A stretch of 64,000 nt of DNA from Nocardia goodfellowii (GTDB lineage Bacteria > Actinomycetota > Actinomycetes > Mycobacteriales > Mycobacteriaceae): assembly GCF_017875645.1 (NCBI RefSeq), contig NZ_JAGGMR010000001.1:4216001-4280000 (forward strand), in the 5' to 3' direction. This document shows, in pieces, positions 63,140 to 64,000 of this stretch. The notes beneath the pieces are model-generated. The model searched no databases. It had not been told where the DNA came from and worked only from the letters and a program-made list of their open reading frames with translations. The position numbers were made by a program, and so were the translations under genes. The number at the start of each line of letters is the position of its first letter. Within the stretch, counting starts at the first letter, position 1.

Positions 63140-64000
63140 TCAGCTCGACGTCGGCTTTCCCGCCGTGACCGGTTCCGGGTCGGTTGCAGGTTCGGGGCCG
63201 GGGGCTGGGCGGCGTCCTGGGGCCCAGACCGAGATCAGGAGCGCTGCGATCAGGGTCAGGCAGCCGACCACCAGTGCGGCCTGCTGCACGCCGTGCATGA
63301 ACGCGTCCTTGGCGAAGTCCGCCAGCGGTTGTGCTTGCGGGCCGGCGCGTTCGGCGACCTGGAGGGCGGCGGCGAGGGAATCGCGGACGGGTTCGCGGGC
63401 CGCTTCGGGGAGTCGGGGTAGCGCGGGGGTGATGCGGTCGCTGTACCCGGCGGCGAGCAGGCTGCCCATGATGGCGATGCCGACAGCGGCGCCGACTTCG
63501 CGTGCCGCGTCATTGACCGCGGCCGCGACGCCGTGCTTCTCCGGGGGTGTGCCGGCGATGATCGCGGTCGTCGCGGGCGCGCTGCACAGGCCGAGCCCGG
63601 CGCTCATGATCAGCAGCGGCCACAGGGCATCGAGGTAGCCGGCGTCGATGTCGAGCCGCGACATCACCAGCATCGCCGCACCGAGCACGGTCAGACCGGT
63701 CAGGGTCGTCCAGCGCAAGCCGATCCGGTCGGCCAGCCACGGGGCGACCGCGGACAGCGCCACCATCGGCACCACCATCGGGGCGATCGCGACGGCCGAC
63801 ATGAGGGGCGAATAACCGAGGATGAGTTGCAGGAACTGCACCAGCACCATGAAGGTGCCGAACGAGATCAGGAATTGGATGGTGATCGAGGCGGTGCCGC
63901 TGCCGAATCCGCGATCGGCGAACAACCGCACATCCAGCATCGGTTTGGCGACCCGTAATTCGATCAGCGTGAAGATCGCGGCCGCGATCAGTCCGCCGCC
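63140..64000 (-). CDS. DHA2-type MFS transporter, C-terminal part
   Basis: The last ~286 codons of a drug-efflux MFS protein whose N-terminus is beyond the window edge. In-frame sequence continues from ATG 63940 to the last base (...AAAIFTLIELRVAKP-MLDVR). Membrane helices include FLISFGTFMVLVQFLQLILG and VVPMVALSAVAPWLADRIGL; HGVAAAVNDAAREVGAAVGI is typical of DHA2 pumps. The C-terminal tail is Pro/Glu-rich. Confidence 0.85.
   Translation of the reverse strand, partial: GGGLIAAAIFTLIELRVAKPMLDVRLFADRGFGSGTASITIQFLISFGTFMVLVQFLQLILGYSPLMSAVAIAPMVVPMVALSAVAPWLADRIGLRWTTLTGLTVLGAAMLVMSRLDIDAGYLDALWPLLIMSAGLGLCSAPATTAIIAGTPPEKHGVAAAVNDAAREVGAAVGIAIMGSLLAAGYSDRITPALPRLPEAAREPVRDSLAAALQVAERAGPQAQPLADFAKDAFMHGVQQAALVVGCLTLIAALLISVWAPGRRPAPGPEPATDPEPVTAGKPTSS

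Overview
The window is high-GC actinobacterial DNA, most likely from Nocardia or a close relative in the Mycobacteriales. The evidence is the Pup-proteasome locus (dop-pup-prcB-prcA ... pafA ... pafB-pafC ... tatA-tatC-helY), mycobacterium-like gene order around cobL and the exonuclease/pepE pair, F420-type oxidoreductases, a mycothiol-type ArsC and XRE-DUF5753/DUF397 regulators. I see no rRNA, tRNA or CRISPR array.

Layout. 1-18.1 kb: mixed metabolic and regulatory genes. These include a Nudix hydrolase, two deazaflavin-dependent nitroreductase-like enzymes with an SDR, LysR, a second YidC with DUF6412, AraC, PucR, a fatty-acyl-CoA ligase, a type I glutamine synthetase, a MarR-controlled DHA2 efflux pump, a secreted phosphatase and DUF418. 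18.3-21.8 kb: dop, pup, prcB and prcA, with the last three translationally coupled. 21.9-29.9 kb: an accessory island between prcA and pafA. 30-43.7 kb: pafA, small enzymes, pafB-pafC-panE, tatA-tatC, helY, a DUF4333 protein, a 5'-3' exonuclease and a PepE-like peptidase, in an order close to M. tuberculosis Rv2097c-Rv2089c. 43.7-49 kb: hydrolase, lipoprotein phosphatase, LysR, and a cyclodipeptide synthase overlapping a CYP121-type P450. 49.1-60.9 kb: an F420 biliverdin-reductase-like gene, an SDR, and cobL, cobK, cobIJ, cobH and cobG, interrupted by PadR, MerR, an Lrp/ddaH pair and a short second Rho. 61-64 kb: an arsR-acr3-arsC operon and a truncated MFS pump.

The most unusual content is the island. 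Four overlapping genes (23.65-29.10 kb) encode a SARP-like regulator, a P-loop NTPase with a helical C-terminus, an SPFH-like coiled-coil protein and a DUF4407 membrane protein. The regulator's extreme C-terminus and the NTPase's N-terminus share a short hydrophobic motif (ENxVFGxQxQ with an upstream NxV...V). That layout is typical of prion-like or amyloid signalling pairs in NLR-type systems. I infer a membrane-linked signalling or defence system with a transcriptional output. It is flanked by an XRE-DUF5753/DUF397 pair on one side and by decayed IS5 transposase and tyrosine integrase remnants on the other.

Other points of interest are a probable mycocyclosin-type CDPS/P450 pair with changed residues at the end of the P450, a compact Rho paralogue lacking the usual N-terminal extension, a PafC with a 36-bp tandem-repeat linker, and several readable operators (a MerR 19-bp-spacer promoter, twin MarR sites, phased repeats between lrp and ddaH).
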